DNA from: UKL13-3 sp964392775
GTDB lineage: Bacteria > Bacteroidota > Bacteroidia > UKL13-3
Assembly: GCA_964392775.1 (NCBI GenBank)
Contig: CAYMRD010000014.1
Span: 15,844-79,843, forward strand
DNA: 64,000 nt
Direction of reading: 5' to 3'
Of the stretch, positions 25,356 through 36,400 are shown in pieces. The first letter of the stretch is position 1. Every line of letters starts with the position of its first letter. Below the pieces are notes generated by a model, which did no database searches, was not told the DNA's origin, and saw nothing but the letters and a program-made list of their open reading frames with translations. Both the position numbers and the translations under genes were made by a program.

Positions 25356-25554
25356 CACTTCAATTTAATCATTGATGAAATTGAAAACATTACAAAAGAC
25401 CCTCTATCCGGTAAAGATTACAGTGAAATAAGAAAAGGATATTTTCGTTCAAGGGTCAAGTCGCACTTTGTTTTTCTACAGAATCAACGTAAAGAAAAAA
25501 CAGATTGAGATTATCAGAGTTCTTCATCAGCAAATGGATATTGACTCCCGTTAG
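25356..25554 (+). pseudogene. Remnant of a RelE/ParE-family toxin, frameshifted
   Basis: Frame one encodes HFNLIIDEIENITKDPLSGK then DYSEIRKGYFRSRVKSHFVF, the middle of a ParE-type toxin. After a run of five T at about 25471-25475 the homology continues in the +1 frame as FYRINVKKKQIEIIRVLHQQ, then MDIDSR and a stop at 25552-25554. Removing one T would restore a single frame. The N-terminal third is missing and no intact antitoxin is adjacent, so the module is dead. Confidence 0.75.
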
Positions 25555-25646
25555 GCGACTCGTAGAATATCAGCCCATTTAAGAATCCGGGATTCTAAGG
25601 GTTCAGGATTATACTATCCTTGTTGAGATGCAAAATCATCTAAAGA

Positions 25647-25862
25647 ATGAACTACACAAGATCGAGGTTAGGTTTGGAGCCAGTTGCCAGTTACCTTAGC
25701 AATGGCACGCAGTCAAGCCCAAAGACTCAAGATACAAAGCAAATCAGGGAACAAGAAACAAAGAGTTTAGAAAGTTTTATTTCTGATAAAGCTCTTTGGA
25801 TAAGCGATATTGACTTTTCTCAATACGTAAGTGAAGGCGCAGAACAAAGGGTCTTAACAGAT
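25647..25862 (+). pseudogene. Truncated N terminus of a polyvalent-protein-kinase-like gene
   Basis: The frame starting at ATG 25647 encodes LGLEPVASYLSNG, then KSLESFISDKALWISDIDFS and QYVSEGAEQRV. This resembles the N terminus of Bacteroidota proteins annotated as putative polyvalent protein kinase domain, from memory of the family. Homology stops at about 25860 where the frame runs into the 3' end of the DUF2147 gene, so the kinase body is lost. With the toxin remnant it marks a decayed accessory segment. Confidence 0.5.
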
Positions 25863-25877
25863 AATTGTCCCAACCTC

Positions 25878-26336
25878 TCATTCCACCCGCTTCCAAACTG
25901 TAGTTCTCCCAATCATCGAGATGCCGATAAACCCGCGAATATTCAGCTGGGTATTTCCGTTTTTGGTGATTTTACATTTATAAGTTTTTCCGTTTTCGGG
26001 GTCGTATATAGTGCCGTCCTCCCATACATCATGCCCTTTGAATACGAAACCTGCTAATATTTTGGTGCCAATCAAAGGGAGATTTTGTTTGTCGGGGTCA
26101 GGATTGTTTTTATCAACCTTAGTTTTTTTCTGTTCGTTCAGGGGTTCTTTGAGCCAGATGATGCGCCCGTAATAGGTATTTCCCGATTTGGATATTTTTA
26201 CATGGGATCTTCCGTTTTCGGTTTCCCATACCCCCAGAAGATGATCGCCTTCCACTAGCTGCGCCTTTAATAGCTGCGCCTTTAAAGGCGCAGACAATAT
26301 GACCATAAGAACTAGAATAGACTGTAATGTTTTCAT
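25878..26336 (-). CDS. DUF2147 family secreted protein
   Basis: This 152-residue protein has a signal peptide (MKTLQSILVLMVILSAPLKA) and a DUF2147 domain (LLGVWETENGRSHVKI, YGRIIWLKEP, GTKILAGFVFKGHDVWEDG, GTIYDPENGKTYKC, LNIRGFIGISMIGRTTVW), a small beta-barrel of unknown function in the periplasm or on the cell surface. The start at 26336 is the Met directly before the signal peptide. At the signal-peptide end the DNA has a short tandem duplication, giving LKAQLLKAQL, and a 20-bp perfect palindrome. Confidence 0.88.
   Translation of the reverse strand: MKTLQSILVLMVILSAPLKAQLLKAQLVEGDHLLGVWETENGRSHVKISKSGNTYYGRIIWLKEPLNEQKKTKVDKNNPDPDKQNLPLIGTKILAGFVFKGHDVWEDGTIYDPENGKTYKCKITKNGNTQLNIRGFIGISMIGRTTVWKRVE
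26274..26293. repeat. 20-bp perfect palindrome inside the DUF2147 signal-peptide region
   Basis: CTGCGCCTTTAAAGGCGCAG is its own reverse complement. Just beside it the word AGCTGCGCCTTTAAT occurs again (26257-26271), making a local duplication that adds five residues near the signal cleavage site while keeping the frame. Confidence 0.7.
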
Positions 26337-26395
26337 GTGCTTGTAATTACGTAATGTAAATGTATTGTTTTTTTTGTACACGAAAGGGCACAAAA

Positions 26396-26530
26396 AAGTT
26401 AAGGAAAGAAAGACACGAAGCCCCGTCTTCTGCTCCTTCGCGGCTTTCTCATTTCATCACTTTGTGTAAAAGCATTTTACTTTATACACGAATAAGTTAA
26501 GGAAAGAAAGACAAGAAGCCCCGTATTCTG
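26396..26530. repeat. 37-bp direct repeat, two copies, downstream spacer of gcvP side
   Basis: AAGTTAAGGAAAGAAAGACA at 26396 continues to 26432 and recurs at 26494-26530 with two mismatches, both followed by related GAAGCCCCGT-TTCTG words. The surroundings repeat CTTCGTG/CACGAAG words. No gene is seen between 26337 and 26599. Confidence 0.75.
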
Positions 26531-26599
26531 GTATTCCGCCTTCGTGGTCTTTCATCTTTCTTCTTTCTTCTTTTTGAGCTTCGTGTACAAAAAATAACT

Positions 26600-26725
26600 G
26601 ACTATCGGGATATTGTCCCCCCTGCCCCCTAACTCTAAAGGGAGTTCCGCCCACAAGTCTTTTAGAAAGTGTGCGGCTGGTCCCCGCCAGGGGCAGGGGG
26701 CAGGGGGGACAATATCCCGATAATC
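26600..26725 (+). repeat. Dispersed inverted-repeat element, copy 2, with long terminal inverted repeats
   Basis: This 126-bp copy is the most symmetric of the four. Its left 31 bp (GACTATCGGGATATTGTCCC and on through CCCTGCCCCCT) match the reverse complement of its right end with a single mismatch (GACTATC versus GATTATC). The core holds CTCTAAAGGGAGTTCCGCCC and AGTCTTTTAGAAAGTGTGCG. As RNA or single-stranded DNA it could form a long hairpin. It lies about 200 bp upstream of gcvP. Confidence 0.85.
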
Positions 26726-26871
26726 ACTAAAAAAAATTCAATTTTAGGTGTAATAGCTTCAAATACTTGTTGTTAAGTGTTGTGAATACATGCTGTTTTA
26801 AGGTGTTTTGAGGCTTTAAATGCCAGCTGGCGAGGTGGTTGAAATATGATAAATATTATAGTATCGAACCA

Positions 26872-26901
26872 TTTGCTCTAAACTTAAATTTAGTAGCTTC
26901 G
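26872..26901 (+). promoter_or_regulatory. Possible promoter of gcvP (TTTG-N18-TAGCTTCG)
   Basis: TTTG at 26872-26875 and TAGCTTCG at 26894-26901 have one mismatch to the -7 consensus and an 18-bp spacer. The start codon is 33 bp downstream of the -7 box, a reasonable leader length. Confidence 0.45.
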
Positions 26902-26933
26902 CCCAACTTTTTACACGATACAAATAACACAAT

Positions 26934-29801
26934 ATGCAACTGAACGCAAGCTATCAAGACGAATTTATCAAACGTCACATTTCTCCAATCGAGAACGATA
27001 CGGAGAGTATGCTCAAAACCATTGGTGTTTCGAGTGTGGACCAACTGATTGATGAGACCATTCCGGCTCATATCAGGCTAAAGCAGCGCATGCAATTGCC
27101 TGAGCCGATGACTGAGGTTGAATTGTTAACCATGCTGAGCGAGGTTGCGGGTAAAAATAAACTCTATAAAAACTTTATCGGACAAGGGTACTACGGAACC
27201 CATACACCGCTGGTGATCCTGCGTAATATTTTGGAAAATCCGGGATGGTATACAGCGTATACGCCTTATCAGGCCGAGATTGCCCAGGGGCGTTTAGAGG
27301 CTTTGCTCAACTATCAAACCATGATTATGGATTTGACGGGAATGGAAATTGCCAACGCCAGTTTGCTGGATGAAGCAACTGCTGCTGCCGAAGCGATGCA
27401 CATGTTGCACTCGGAAGCTAAAAACGATAAAGCAACCAAGTTTTTTGTTTCGGAATTGTGTTTCCCACAAACCATTGATGTGTTGAGAACCCGTACCGCT
27501 CCTTTGGGAGTAGAACTGGTGATTGGCGATCACAAAACGGTGACCTTTGATGATACCTATTTTGGTGCGTTGATTCAATATCCCGCAGGTGATGGTGAGG
27601 TGTATGATTACAGCGCGTTTATGGCCAATGCCAACGAACATAAAGTATTGGTAGCTGTTGCTGCCGATTTGTTATCGTTGACCATGTTGACACCTCCGGG
27701 TGAGTGGGGCGCTGATGTAGTAGTAGGTTCGGCTCAGCGTATGGGTGTGCCTATGGGTTACGGTGGACCACATGCCGGATACTTTGCAACCAAAGATGTT
27801 TACAAACGTCAGATGCCGGGCCGTTTAATTGGTGTATCGGTGGATAGCCAGGGAAACAGCGCTTTGCGTATGGCCTTGCAAACCCGCGAGCAACATATCA
27901 AACGTGAAAAAGCAACTTCTAATATTTGTACCGCTCAGGTATTGCTTTCAATCATGGCAAGCATGTATGGCGTTTACCATGGTCCGAAAGGATTGCGTGG
28001 AATCGCTTCGCGTGTGCATGGTTTAACCAAACAATTAGCTGATGCATTGACATCAGGCGGATTGAAGGTGACAAGCAACAATTATTTTGATACACTAAGC
28101 ATTGAAGTGAATGATGCTACTGCCATGCAGGTTGCCTGCGAACAGGCAGAAATCAATATCAATAAAGTTTCCAATACTGTTATCCGTGTTTCGATAGATG
28201 AAACTCATACACCTGCCGATATCAATTTGCTGGTGCAGGTATTGACAGGTAAAGCGGTTAAAACAGAAACCGGTTCATACCAGTTGAACTGGCCTGCTTC
28301 ATTGATCCGTAAATCGGATTATATGACACATCCGGTGTTTAATACACACCACAGTGAGCATGAGATGTTGCGTTATATCAAATCACTGGAAGCAAAAGAC
28401 CTTTCGCTTTGCCACTCGATGATTGCTTTGGGTAGCTGTACCATGAAGCTGAATGCAACTGCCGAAATGATTCCGGTAACCATGCCGGGCTTTGGTTTAT
28501 TGCATCCGTTTATTCCGCGCAACCAAGCAATCGGATACACTCAAATCTTTAATGAACTTTCGGATTACTTGCAACAAATTACAGGTTTCGCAGGCATGAG
28601 CTTGCAGCCTAACTCTGGTGCATCAGGTGAGTATGCAGGTTTGATGGTGATTCGCGAATACCTGAAATCAACCGGGCAGGGACACCGTAATATCGCGTTG
28701 ATTCCTTCATCCGCTCACGGAACAAACCCTGCAAGTGCGGCTATGGCCGGAATGAAAGTAGTGGTTACAAAAACACTTGAGAATGGTTATGTTGATATTG
28801 ATGATTTGAGAGCCAAAGCCGAAGAGCATAAAGATAATCTGGCTTGTTTGATGATCACGTATCCGTCAACCTACGGAATTTTTGAAGAAAGAATTACCGA
28901 AGTATGTGAGCTGATTCACCAAAACGGTGGACAGGTTTATATGGATGGCGCTAACATGAACGCTCAGGTTGGATTGACCAGTCCGGCTAATATCGGAGCG
29001 GATGTTTGCCATTTGAACTTGCATAAAACGTTCTGTATTCCACACGGTGGAGGAGGTCCCGGAATGGGCCCTATCGGTGTGGCTAAACATTTGGTTCCGT
29101 TTTTACCGGGTCACTCGGTAGTGGATATGCAGGGTGGCAATCAATCAATGACGGCCGTAAGTGCAGCGCCTTGGGGTAGCGCATCAATCTTGTTGATTTC
29201 TTATGCGTATATCCGCATGATGGGAACAGAAGGGTTGGAGCAGGCAACCAAGTATGCAATCTTAAATGCCAACTATATCAAAGCCCGTTTGGAAAAACAT
29301 TACCAGATTTTGTTTAGTGGAAGCAAAGGCCGTTGTGCGCACGAAATGATTTTGGATACCCGCGTATTCAAAGGAGCAACAGGAGTGGAAGCCGAAGATA
29401 TCGCCAAACGTTTGATGGATTATGGATTCCACGCGCCAACCATGAGTTTTCCGGTGGCAGGTACCATTATGATTGAGCCAACCGAAAGCGAACCGAAAGC
29501 GGAACTGGACCGTTTCTGTGATGCCATGATTGCAATCAGAAATGAAGTAACGGCTATTGAAAACGGAACGGCTGATAAAGCAGATAATGTATTGAAAAAT
29601 GCTCCGCATACAGCAGGTATGGTAACTGCTGATGAATGGAGTCATGCGTACAGCCGTCAGGAAGCAGCGTTTCCGCTGCCTTATGTTCGTGCCAATAAAT
29701 TCTGGCCAACGGTAGGTCGTGTAAACAATACGCATGGCGACCGTAACCTGGTTTGTTCGTGCCTGCCGGTTGAGGCGTATGCCGAACAAGCTTCGAGTTA
29801 A
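26934..29801 (+). CDS. gcvP: Glycine dehydrogenase (decarboxylating), P protein
   Basis: This 955-residue protein is the P protein of the glycine cleavage system. It decarboxylates glycine with PLP and passes the aminomethyl group to the lipoyl H protein. It is the fused two-half form: an N-terminal half (FIGQGYYGTHTPLVILRNIL, SLLDEATAAAEAM) and a C-terminal half with the PLP lysine K698 in NLHKTFCIPHGGGGPG. Length matches the single-chain P protein. gcvT and gcvH are not nearby. It is followed by two terminators, so it is probably monocistronic. Confidence 0.97.
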   Translation: MQLNASYQDEFIKRHISPIENDTESMLKTIGVSSVDQLIDETIPAHIRLKQRMQLPEPMTEVELLTMLSEVAGKNKLYKNFIGQGYYGTHTPLVILRNILENPGWYTAYTPYQAEIAQGRLEALLNYQTMIMDLTGMEIANASLLDEATAAAEAMHMLHSEAKNDKATKFFVSELCFPQTIDVLRTRTAPLGVELVIGDHKTVTFDDTYFGALIQYPAGDGEVYDYSAFMANANEHKVLVAVAADLLSLTMLTPPGEWGADVVVGSAQRMGVPMGYGGPHAGYFATKDVYKRQMPGRLIGVSVDSQGNSALRMALQTREQHIKREKATSNICTAQVLLSIMASMYGVYHGPKGLRGIASRVHGLTKQLADALTSGGLKVTSNNYFDTLSIEVNDATAMQVACEQAEININKVSNTVIRVSIDETHTPADINLLVQVLTGKAVKTETGSYQLNWPASLIRKSDYMTHPVFNTHHSEHEMLRYIKSLEAKDLSLCHSMIALGSCTMKLNATAEMIPVTMPGFGLLHPFIPRNQAIGYTQIFNELSDYLQQITGFAGMSLQPNSGASGEYAGLMVIREYLKSTGQGHRNIALIPSSAHGTNPASAAMAGMKVVVTKTLENGYVDIDDLRAKAEEHKDNLACLMITYPSTYGIFEERITEVCELIHQNGGQVYMDGANMNAQVGLTSPANIGADVCHLNLHKTFCIPHGGGGPGMGPIGVAKHLVPFLPGHSVVDMQGGNQSMTAVSAAPWGSASILLISYAYIRMMGTEGLEQATKYAILNANYIKARLEKHYQILFSGSKGRCAHEMILDTRVFKGATGVEAEDIAKRLMDYGFHAPTMSFPVAGTIMIEPTESEPKAELDRFCDAMIAIRNEVTAIENGTADKADNVLKNAPHTAGMVTADEWSHAYSRQEAAFPLPYVRANKFWPTVGRVNNTHGDRNLVCSCLPVEAYAEQASS

Positions 29802-29893
29802 TGCATAATGGGTAATTAAGAATAAAGAGTTAAGAGTTAAGAATGTCCTGTCGCGAGGAATCGTCACGGAGATTCACAGATTATTGATGTAAG

Positions 29894-29922
29894 AAAAGCG
29901 GAGTGTGTACTTCGCTTTTTTT
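29894..29922 (+). terminator. Rho-independent terminator after gcvP
   Basis: AAAAGCGGAGT / ACTTCGCTTTTTTT form a 10-11 bp stem (one G-T pair) with a short loop and a T-tract. It lies about 90 bp after the gcvP stop. Confidence 0.75.
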
Positions 29923-29943
29923 ATGCGATAATAAAAAGTTTTG

Positions 29944-29980
29944 AAAATGCCACCTTTAATTACCCGAAGGTGGCATTTTT
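29944..29980. terminator. Second, bidirectional terminator hairpin after gcvP
   Basis: AAAATGCCACCTT and AAGGTGGCATTTTT form a perfect 13-bp stem around a TAATTACCCG loop, with A and T tracts on the two sides. It follows the first terminator by 21 bp. Confidence 0.8.
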
Positions 29981-30320
29981 GGTTCCAAACCGGCAGGTTT
30001 TGTCCTCAGAGGTTGATTGTTTCAGGTTTGTTTTGTGTATAAGTTTGTTTTATAAGGTTCTTATTTATAGTGGATAGTGTTTTAGGGGTACACTTAAACT
30101 AAAAGTTTATTTTGTTAATAGTGTGGTAAAGTATACATTGGTATTCCCTTTATGCTTATGAAAGAACATCAAAAAGACAAAAAGATGAATCATGTTTTAC
30201 TCAAAATGACTTCCGGGCTTAAGCCATATACCCCCCACATTTTAGCAACCTGCAAGCCTTTGCTCGCAATGCTTATATATTCACTTCTGCATTTTTCTCC
30301 AATCTGCATTATTTGATATG
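29981..30320. other. Spacer upstream of the giant T9SS gene
   Basis: About 340 bp without a confident gene. A 54-codon frame (30152-30316) could encode a peptide beginning MLMKEHQKDKKMNHVLLK with a hydrophobic end, but it has no recognisable homology or start context. TATACATTGG near 30132 is an imperfect -7-like sequence. The spacer ends at the dispersed element at 30321. Confidence 0.4.
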
Positions 30321-30449
30321 GGTATCCGAATATTGTCAATATCCTCCGCACTTCCTGACTCTAAAGGATACAGCCCACTTGCTTGCTATGAGTGGACACC
30401 CTTTATGATTAGGGTGCGCGGAGGGCCGGGTTGACACTTTCCGATAGTC
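30321..30449 (+). repeat. Dispersed inverted-repeat element, copy 3
   Basis: This 129-bp copy starts GGTATCCGAATATTGTCAAT and ends GTTGACACTTTCCGATAGTC, followed by AGTTT. The left and right ends are imperfect inverted repeats. The core CTCTAAAGGATACAGCCCAC and GATTAGGGTGCGCGGAGGGC has diverged from copies 2 and 4. It ends 43 bp before the start codon of the giant T9SS gene, so it may contribute to its leader. Confidence 0.8.
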
Positions 30450-30492
30450 AGTTTACTTTGAATCTAAAACTTAAAACAATTACCCAATAAAT

Positions 30493-33400
30493 ATGAACCC
30501 AACAACTACAACCCAAACAAGGAGGAGCATGCGAAGCAGCCTATGGAAGCTGACTCAGGTCCGTGCCCCCAAATGGACAATAGCGGTATTGCTATTGTTT
30601 TTGATGACCCGCACCTTTGCACAGGTGGACGTAACAGCCAGCGGAGGAACTATTCCTTCAGCCAGTTACTTAACTTTAAAAGAAGCTTTTGATTCAATTA
30701 ATTCAGGAGCGCATCAGGGAGTGATTACAATTGGCATTTCCGCCAATACGAGCGAGGCGGCTTCTGCCGTATTAAATGAGAGTGGCGGAACAGCCAGTTA
30801 CTCCGCCATTACAATCAGTCCCACAGGTGGGGGAGCCCGCACCATTACAGGAGCCATTACTGACGGCCCTCTGGTTGATTTAAACGGAGCAGATAATGTT
30901 ACGATTGATGGTTTAAACACCGGTGGTAATTCACTCACGATTTCCAATACAGGAGTCGGAGCAACTGCCAGTACAATAAGATTTATTGCTGATGCCTCAA
31001 CTAATGTTGTAAACAATACTACGGTTACAGGCTCAACAACAGGTTTGGGCGTTGTGTTTTTTAGTACAGGAACAGTAACAGGAAACTATGGAAATAAAAT
31101 CTCCAACTGTAATATTACAGCAGCGGGATCGAACTATCCGCTTAATGGAGTTTATTCATTAGGTACAAGTGATTTGATTGATAATAGCAATGATTCATTA
31201 GATAATAACAATATCTCTGATTATTACAGTGCGGCATCTGCAACATCCGGAATACAATTAGTTGCAACAAATGCAGGAAATTCGGAATGGGTGATTACCA
31301 ATAACAAATTATTTCAGTCGGAAACAAGACTTTACACAACAGCCAATATCCACAATGGTATTAATATTGGTAGTGGTTCGGGATATACGATAACGGGAAA
31401 CACAATCGGGTTTGCAAATGCATCGGGAACCGGTACAACCAATTTGGTGGGAAGCAGTGCGATACCTGCCGGATTTCCGGCTTTATATTCGGTGGCAGGA
31501 ACGCCAAATGCAACAAGATATATTGCAATTAATTGCGCGTTTACAGCCGGTGGCGCAGTATCGTCTGTTCAAAACAATACCATCGGAGGATTTGCCTTGT
31601 ATACATCAAGCAACGCTAGTACATTCAATGGTATATGGTGCGGTATCAATATTACTTCAGGGAATGCCGATATAGGCACAACCTCAGGGAATACAATCGG
31701 TTCTACTTCGGATCGTGGTTCAATTTATACAGCATGTACAGTTACCGGAGGAGCCGTGGTGGGTATTTATGCAACATCGGGCAATACGGTTAATATCCAA
31801 AACAACTCAATTGGAGGTATTAACGCATCAGGAACCATACCAACTACAGCGGGAGGATTTGTAGGTATTGATGTAGCGGGAGCAGGAGATTTTTCAATAA
31901 AGTATAATACACTTGGTAATGAATTGGACAGTAATATCCGTATAGGTTATTTTACGGACGGAGGGCTGTCAAACACGGGATTAGCAACATCTACAACAGG
32001 AACGGCAGCACTGATGGGTATCAGAAGTGCTGCTACCGGCAATACCCTTAGCATCATCAGCAATACATTTAGAGGCATGCAGGTTTCCAGCACTCTTGCA
32101 ACAGTTACAGGTATAAACTCTTTGGGGGCAATGACAGGAACAGACCCTTCTGTAAGCATAGATACCAACAGTTTGGGTACATCTGCTCAGAATTGGGTTA
32201 TATATGTATTTCCAAACGGAGGAGTTTTGACCGGAATTGCGCTGTCAAATACGGTAGCCACAACCCATACCATCCGGGCAAATGATATCAGAGGAATTAC
32301 TTATTCTGTTAGTGGGACCGGTGGTCATACTTATATTAATTTAACGGGTGCAACGGCTGCTGATAATGTTTCAACCATTAGTAATAACACATTTACCAAT
32401 TTAAGTGTAGGCTCATCGGGAGCAATAACATTCATCTCACATAATTATGCAATAGCTGCAACCGGAACCTTAACCATTGATGGCAACGCCATTGTTACGG
32501 CTTTTAACAGAACAGTTGTATCGGGCAGCGCAGTAATAATATCAAACACCTTCACAGCTTCTGTCGCAGGCGCTACCTGTATCTATACAAATAATAATTT
32601 CTCTGATATTACACTTTTCGGAGGAGCCGGAGCCCTTACAGGTTTTAGTGGTTCGGGTGCCGTAGCCAGAACGGTTACGGGCAATGTGTTCAGTAACTGG
32701 AACCACCAGGGCACAGGGACTGTTATTGGGGTGAATTTAACCGCTTGGGGAGCCGGTATTTCAGATGTTTCAAACAATACTGTTCAGGATATAACAGGAG
32801 GCAGTGCAATATCAGCTTTTGTATTGGGTGCTAGCGGAACCGGGACATCTTTAACCGCATCGTTAAATCAGGTATATAATATCAATGGAACAGGAGCATC
32901 AGGTAACCTAACGGGTATTTCCATAGGGAATATCGCCACAACTATGAATGTTCATAATAACAGTATCAGAGTGCTCAAAGCCAATGGCGCATCTGCTACC
33001 GCTGTGGGAATGGTAGTTACAGGTGCTACCAATACCGGATTTATCACTAATGTGTGGCAAAATGCTGTCGATAGTTTAATCGGATCGGGAGCAACCGCTC
33101 CAACAGTGTGGGGAATTCAGGTAAATGGAGGAGCAGATGTTCGTATATACAGGAATAAGATACATACACTCTCTGCTACCGCTGCTGTTGCAAATTTTGC
33201 AGTAACCGGGCTGGTATTTACGGGAGCTACAACGATAACGGCATATAATAACCTTATCGGCAATTTAACAGCTCCTGCAGGAAACGGGCCAGATATTATA
33301 AGGGGTATTGATATCAGATCAATAGGAGTAGGCAGAACCTATAATATATACAACAATACGGTTTATATAAACGCATCTTCAACCGGATTAAATTTTGGAA

Positions 33401-36400
33401 CGACAGGCATATTTCACGGTAGCCATATAGATCCCACCAACGGAACGCTTAATTTGCGGAACAATATAATTGTAAATACCTCAACGGCTAATGGTACCGG
33501 ATTTACAGTTGCCTTTAGAAGAAGTGCAGGAGTAGCAAACCAGCTCAATAATTATGGAAGCGCATCCAATAATAATTTGTTTTATGCCGGTACTCCGGGT
33601 GCAAGTAATTTGATATACTTTGACGGGGTTTCATCGGCAGAAACCATTGGTGATTATAAGGGTGGAGCATTTACAGCCGGTACCATTGCTCCGAGAGATG
33701 CAAGTTCGGTTTCAGAATCAGTTACCTTTTTGAGCACAGATCCTGAGTCTCCAAATTTCCTGCATGTAGACGGATCTATTGCATCACAGACAGAAAGTGG
33801 TGGAGAAGAGATTGACGTTGTTGCAGATGACTATGACGGAGATGCAAGAGGACCTTACCCGTTAACCGGAGAGGTAAACGGAGGCGGAATTGCTCCTGAT
33901 ATCGGAGCCGATGAGTTTGATGGTAAGTTTTTGGATTTGAATGCCCCTGTTATCAGTTATTCGGCTTTGTCTGATACAACGGTATCAGCCTCCCGGGTAT
34001 TAATCGCCACGATTACAGATTTGAGCAAGGTGGACTCTACTGCGAATAAGCCAAGAGTGTATTTTAAAAAATCAACAAATGCCGATGCGTTTGGCACCAA
34101 CGATAATACTTTTAACGGATGGAAATGGGTAGAGGCAACCAATACAGGAAGTCCGTTCTCATTTACAATGGATTATACGCTGCTTACCGGTGGTGGTGTT
34201 TCTGCGGGTACTGTCATTCAGTATTTTGTAGCAGCTCAGGATTTGGTATCGCCAACTCCTAATGTTGGAGCAAGCCCTGCAGCAGGGTTTGAGGGAACAT
34301 CTGTTTCGGCTGTTTTAAGTGCGCCAACCACACCTGGTCAATTTGCTGTATACGGTTCGTGGTCGGGTGATTACACCATTGGAGGTACCGCAATGGGGCC
34401 TGATTCGATAAACGGTTATGTGACCCTTTCGGAAGCATTTGCTGATACCAAAGTTGGGGTTGTTCGCTCAATATATATTACAGATGGAGGAGACGGATAC
34501 AGTTCAACTCCAACAGTGCAATTTACAGGAGGAGGGGGATCGGGAGCTGCGGCAACTGCAACTATCACAGGAGGCGTTGTTACGCAAATTAAAATGACAA
34601 ACTATGGAACAGGATATACATCTGCTCCAACAATTGATTTTATCGGAGGAACGCCAGTAACCCCGGCAACTGCAACCGCGAATCTTTCAACAAGCAGAGC
34701 ATTATCGTCTGCAACTGTTTTAGAGTTCGGGGCCGGTTATAATCCGGATTTAGAGGATGGGTTTCCAATTAACGTTATTGCTATTACAAATGCATCTTCA
34801 GACAATACTCTAACCATAAGACCGGCACTTGGAGTAACCACCACTATTACAGGTTCAAGCGCAAGCCCGTTGATTAACTTAGATGGGGCCAATTATGTGA
34901 TTATTGATGGCAGAGCAGGAGGAACAGGAAGTACAAATGCGCTCACAATAGAGAATACGTCTACTGCTGCTACGGCAAGTACAATTCGATTCATCAATGA
35001 GGCTTCAAATGATACCATTAAGTATTGTGACATAAAAGGAGCAAGTACAACAAATAGTACCGGAACGGTTGTGTTTGGTACAACTACCGGAAGCAACGGA
35101 AATGATAACAATGTACTTGACTATTGTAATATTTATGATGCTTCAACCGGAACCCCGCAACATGCCATTAATGCAGTCGGTTCAACCACCAATGCTGCTA
35201 CCTTTAATGACAACTGTACGGTTTCTAACTGTAATATTTATAATTTCTTTACAACAGCAGGCGGGGGTAGCCGGGGGCTGAATATTGGTGTTGGAAATAG
35301 TGGCTGGACGGTAACCGGAAACAGTTTCTATCAAACTGCCACCCGTTCAGGTTCTACTTCCGTTGTACAGTTTCTATCGGCTACTCCTTCTAACAATACA
35401 GTCGGTTTTACCATTACAAATAATTATTTCGGTGGAACAGAACCTCATGCAGAAGGAGGTATGTGTACATTTACCGCTGGATCTGCTGCTTCAGAGTTAA
35501 GAAGCATCATTTTTGTTACAGCAGCAGCTGTTCCTAATAGTTTTCAGGGGAATGTTTTTAAGAATATTTCATTTAGTTCAGCGTATGCTGGCGGAAATGC
35601 TCAATGCCTTCTTCAAACAAATGTAGCCAATATGAATATTGGTACAGAATCACCTAATTATTTTGGGGACAGTACCGATGCCGGATCAATTACTGTTTCT
35701 GTTAATGGTGCTAATTTTAGTGCCATGGTAGTTGGGTTTGGAGGAGCAGGTACCTTCAATATTCAAAATAATATTATCTCAGGAATCACAATGACGGGTG
35801 CAACCGGAGCTTGCCGCGGAATTTCGGTTGGGAATGCCGGAAATTTTGCCTTAACCGCAACCATTAGTGGAAACCAAATTGGGTCAATAACCAATTCCGT
35901 TGGTTTAACCTCCAATACAAATGGTGCAGTACAGGGAATATTTTACAATGCAAATAGCAGTACCGCTTTGCAAACCATTACCAATAACAGAATTACAAAT
36001 TTAACTTCAACCGGTGGTGGCTCGGCAAATACGGTCATCGGAATCAGTTGTACGACTACTACTTGTAGTTATAACATCAGTGGAAATTCTATATCTAATT
36101 TATCAACCAACTCTACTGCTACCGCAAATACTGTGATTGGTATTCATTATGCTGCTACAGCAGCAGGAGCCACGGTTTCTCAAAATAAAATTTATAATTT
36201 ATCGAGTACCGCAACTTCTGCCGCCAGTCAGGTAATGGGAATCCTGTATGCCGGACCCACCACGGGTTCCAATATCATCTCGAAAAACAGAATATACGCC
36301 TGTAGTTTTGCTTCTGGCTTAGCAACGGCTAATTTGTATGGTTTGCGCCAGACAGCAGGATCTAACACCACGGTACACAATAATGAGATATCATTGGGAG

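Noticed and set aside
26726..26933. Glycine riboswitch upstream of gcvP
   Set aside because: No tandem glycine-aptamer core is visible; the region holds only a possible promoter and AT-rich spacer after the repeat element.
30152..30316. Possible 54-residue small protein upstream of the giant gene
   Set aside because: There is no homology, promoter or conserved start context I can point to; it remains only a chance-length frame.
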